In this document: positions 63,620 through 64,000 of the stretch, in pieces
How positions within the stretch are numbered: position 1 is the stretch's first letter
Layout of the letters: each line of letters opens with the position of its first letter
Source: Anticarsia gemmatalis
Taxonomy: Eukaryota > Arthropoda > Insecta > Lepidoptera > Erebidae
Reading direction: 5' to 3'
Length of the DNA: 64,000 bases
Assembly (NCBI RefSeq): GCF_050436995.1
Contig: NC_134747.1
Coordinates: forward strand, 813,501 to 877,500
Notes under the pieces: model-generated
What the model was told of the DNA's origin: nothing
Seen by the model: the letters and a program-made list of their open reading frames with translations, nothing else
Databases searched by the model: none
Translations under genes and position numbers: made by a program

Positions 63620-63712
63620 GTTTGTAAGGATCGTACAAAGTGGCGTTCTCTGGTCTCTGCCTACCCCTATGGCGAAAATGCGTGACATTTTGTATGTATG
63701 TATGTAATATTA
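63620..63712 (+). repeat. LINE/SINE 3' end with GTAT tail
   Basis: Aggatcgtacaaagtggcgt, tctctggtctctgcctaccc and a (gtat)n tail show that this is the 3' terminus of the family also found at 8035 and 29465, in the opposite orientation. Confidence 0.55.
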
Positions 63713-64000
63713 TAGCACAGTGCTATGAGCTTCTGACTCAAAGCTGTTGAAAAGCAAACTCATCAGTTTTCTTAATACCCTCACCATGATGGATGCCGAA
63801 CATCCGGCCTTCAAACACAACATAAAGCTTCCGAACACGTACTAAGTTATGATTTCCACGCGGATTTGCTCAATGGGCCGCTAAAAGGGGCGAAGGATAA
63901 ATAGTACGGAGCGACAGTAGAGGGGGGTAATACAGATATAGACTTAAACTATCACATACAAAAACGACATAAGTAAAAAGCAAACCAGTGAATTTTTTAC

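Larger units (their letters stand above)
49387..64000 (+). other. First intron of the gene at 49.3 kb, open at window end
   Basis: It is at least 14.6 kb long with no recognisable further exon. Contents listed separately: a tandem duplication, SINEs, a foldback element, a candidate internal promoter, a Tc1/mariner-like TIR element, a small MITE, a TGACA-rich cluster and a repeat tail. Remaining stretches (51.2-53.0 and 59.9-61.3 kb) hold nothing I can identify beyond frequent TACCTA/TAGGTA words. Confidence 0.6.

Overview
The window looks like a stretch of lepidopteran (moth or butterfly) nuclear genome. It is AT-rich and intron-rich. It holds short GC-rich exons with eukaryotic splice sites, and most of the rest is transposon debris of types familiar from Lepidoptera: elements ending in CAGCTAG|T, a 5S-rRNA-like SINE, tRNA-like SINEs, RTE-like tails ending in GTAT or ACAT microsatellites, and small TIR elements. 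I cannot name the species. Nothing prokaryotic, viral or CRISPR-like was seen.

Gene 1 (plus strand, about 18.3-46.2 kb) is the main gene. Exons 18310-18533 and 34561-34705 together make one complete CUB domain. Exon 44505-44627 is an LDL-receptor class A repeat. Exon 45081-45349 holds a Gly/Ser/Ala linker, a transmembrane helix, an Arg-rich stop-transfer and a short acidic tail. All splice phases agree (1, 0, 1, 1). Its 5' exons, which should include the signal peptide, are not recognised and lie upstream. The family is a CUB-LDLa type I membrane protein, broadly like the Neto/SOL class of receptor auxiliary proteins, but I do not assign a symbol. Its 3' end appears to have two forms. A strong internal donor at 45219 is in phase with a NAG-NAG acceptor at 45767/45770 that has a TACTAAT branch site, giving an alternative GC-rich Gly-rich tail. 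That exon reaches an early stop, but one base of shift would read on to a C-terminus ending KDEWFV, which resembles a class II PDZ ligand.

Gene 2 (plus strand) starts near 49.0 kb. It has an initiator-like TCAGT, a 5' UTR and a first coding exon (49305-49386) encoding a signal peptide and a basic stretch. The rest lies beyond the window, so 49.4-64 kb is read as its first intron. Inside this intron, a TATA box with a duplicated block containing donor-like sites (56.8-57.2 kb) may be an alternative promoter.

Gene 3 (minus strand, 13717-13950) is a small secreted protein of about 77 residues with a clear signal peptide and no recognised family.

Mobile elements: a 2.53-kb foldback element (53091-55619) with arms of about 830 bp and a perfect 9-bp target duplication; a 1.94-kb TIR element (57775-59715) containing a CpG-rich block and a DUF4817-like first exon on the minus strand; two PIF/Harbinger-type MITE families with TAA duplications; at least four Helitron-like copies; several SINE families; and a relic of a non-LTR reverse transcriptase. 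The rest is AT-rich intronic or intergenic DNA in which I see no genes.
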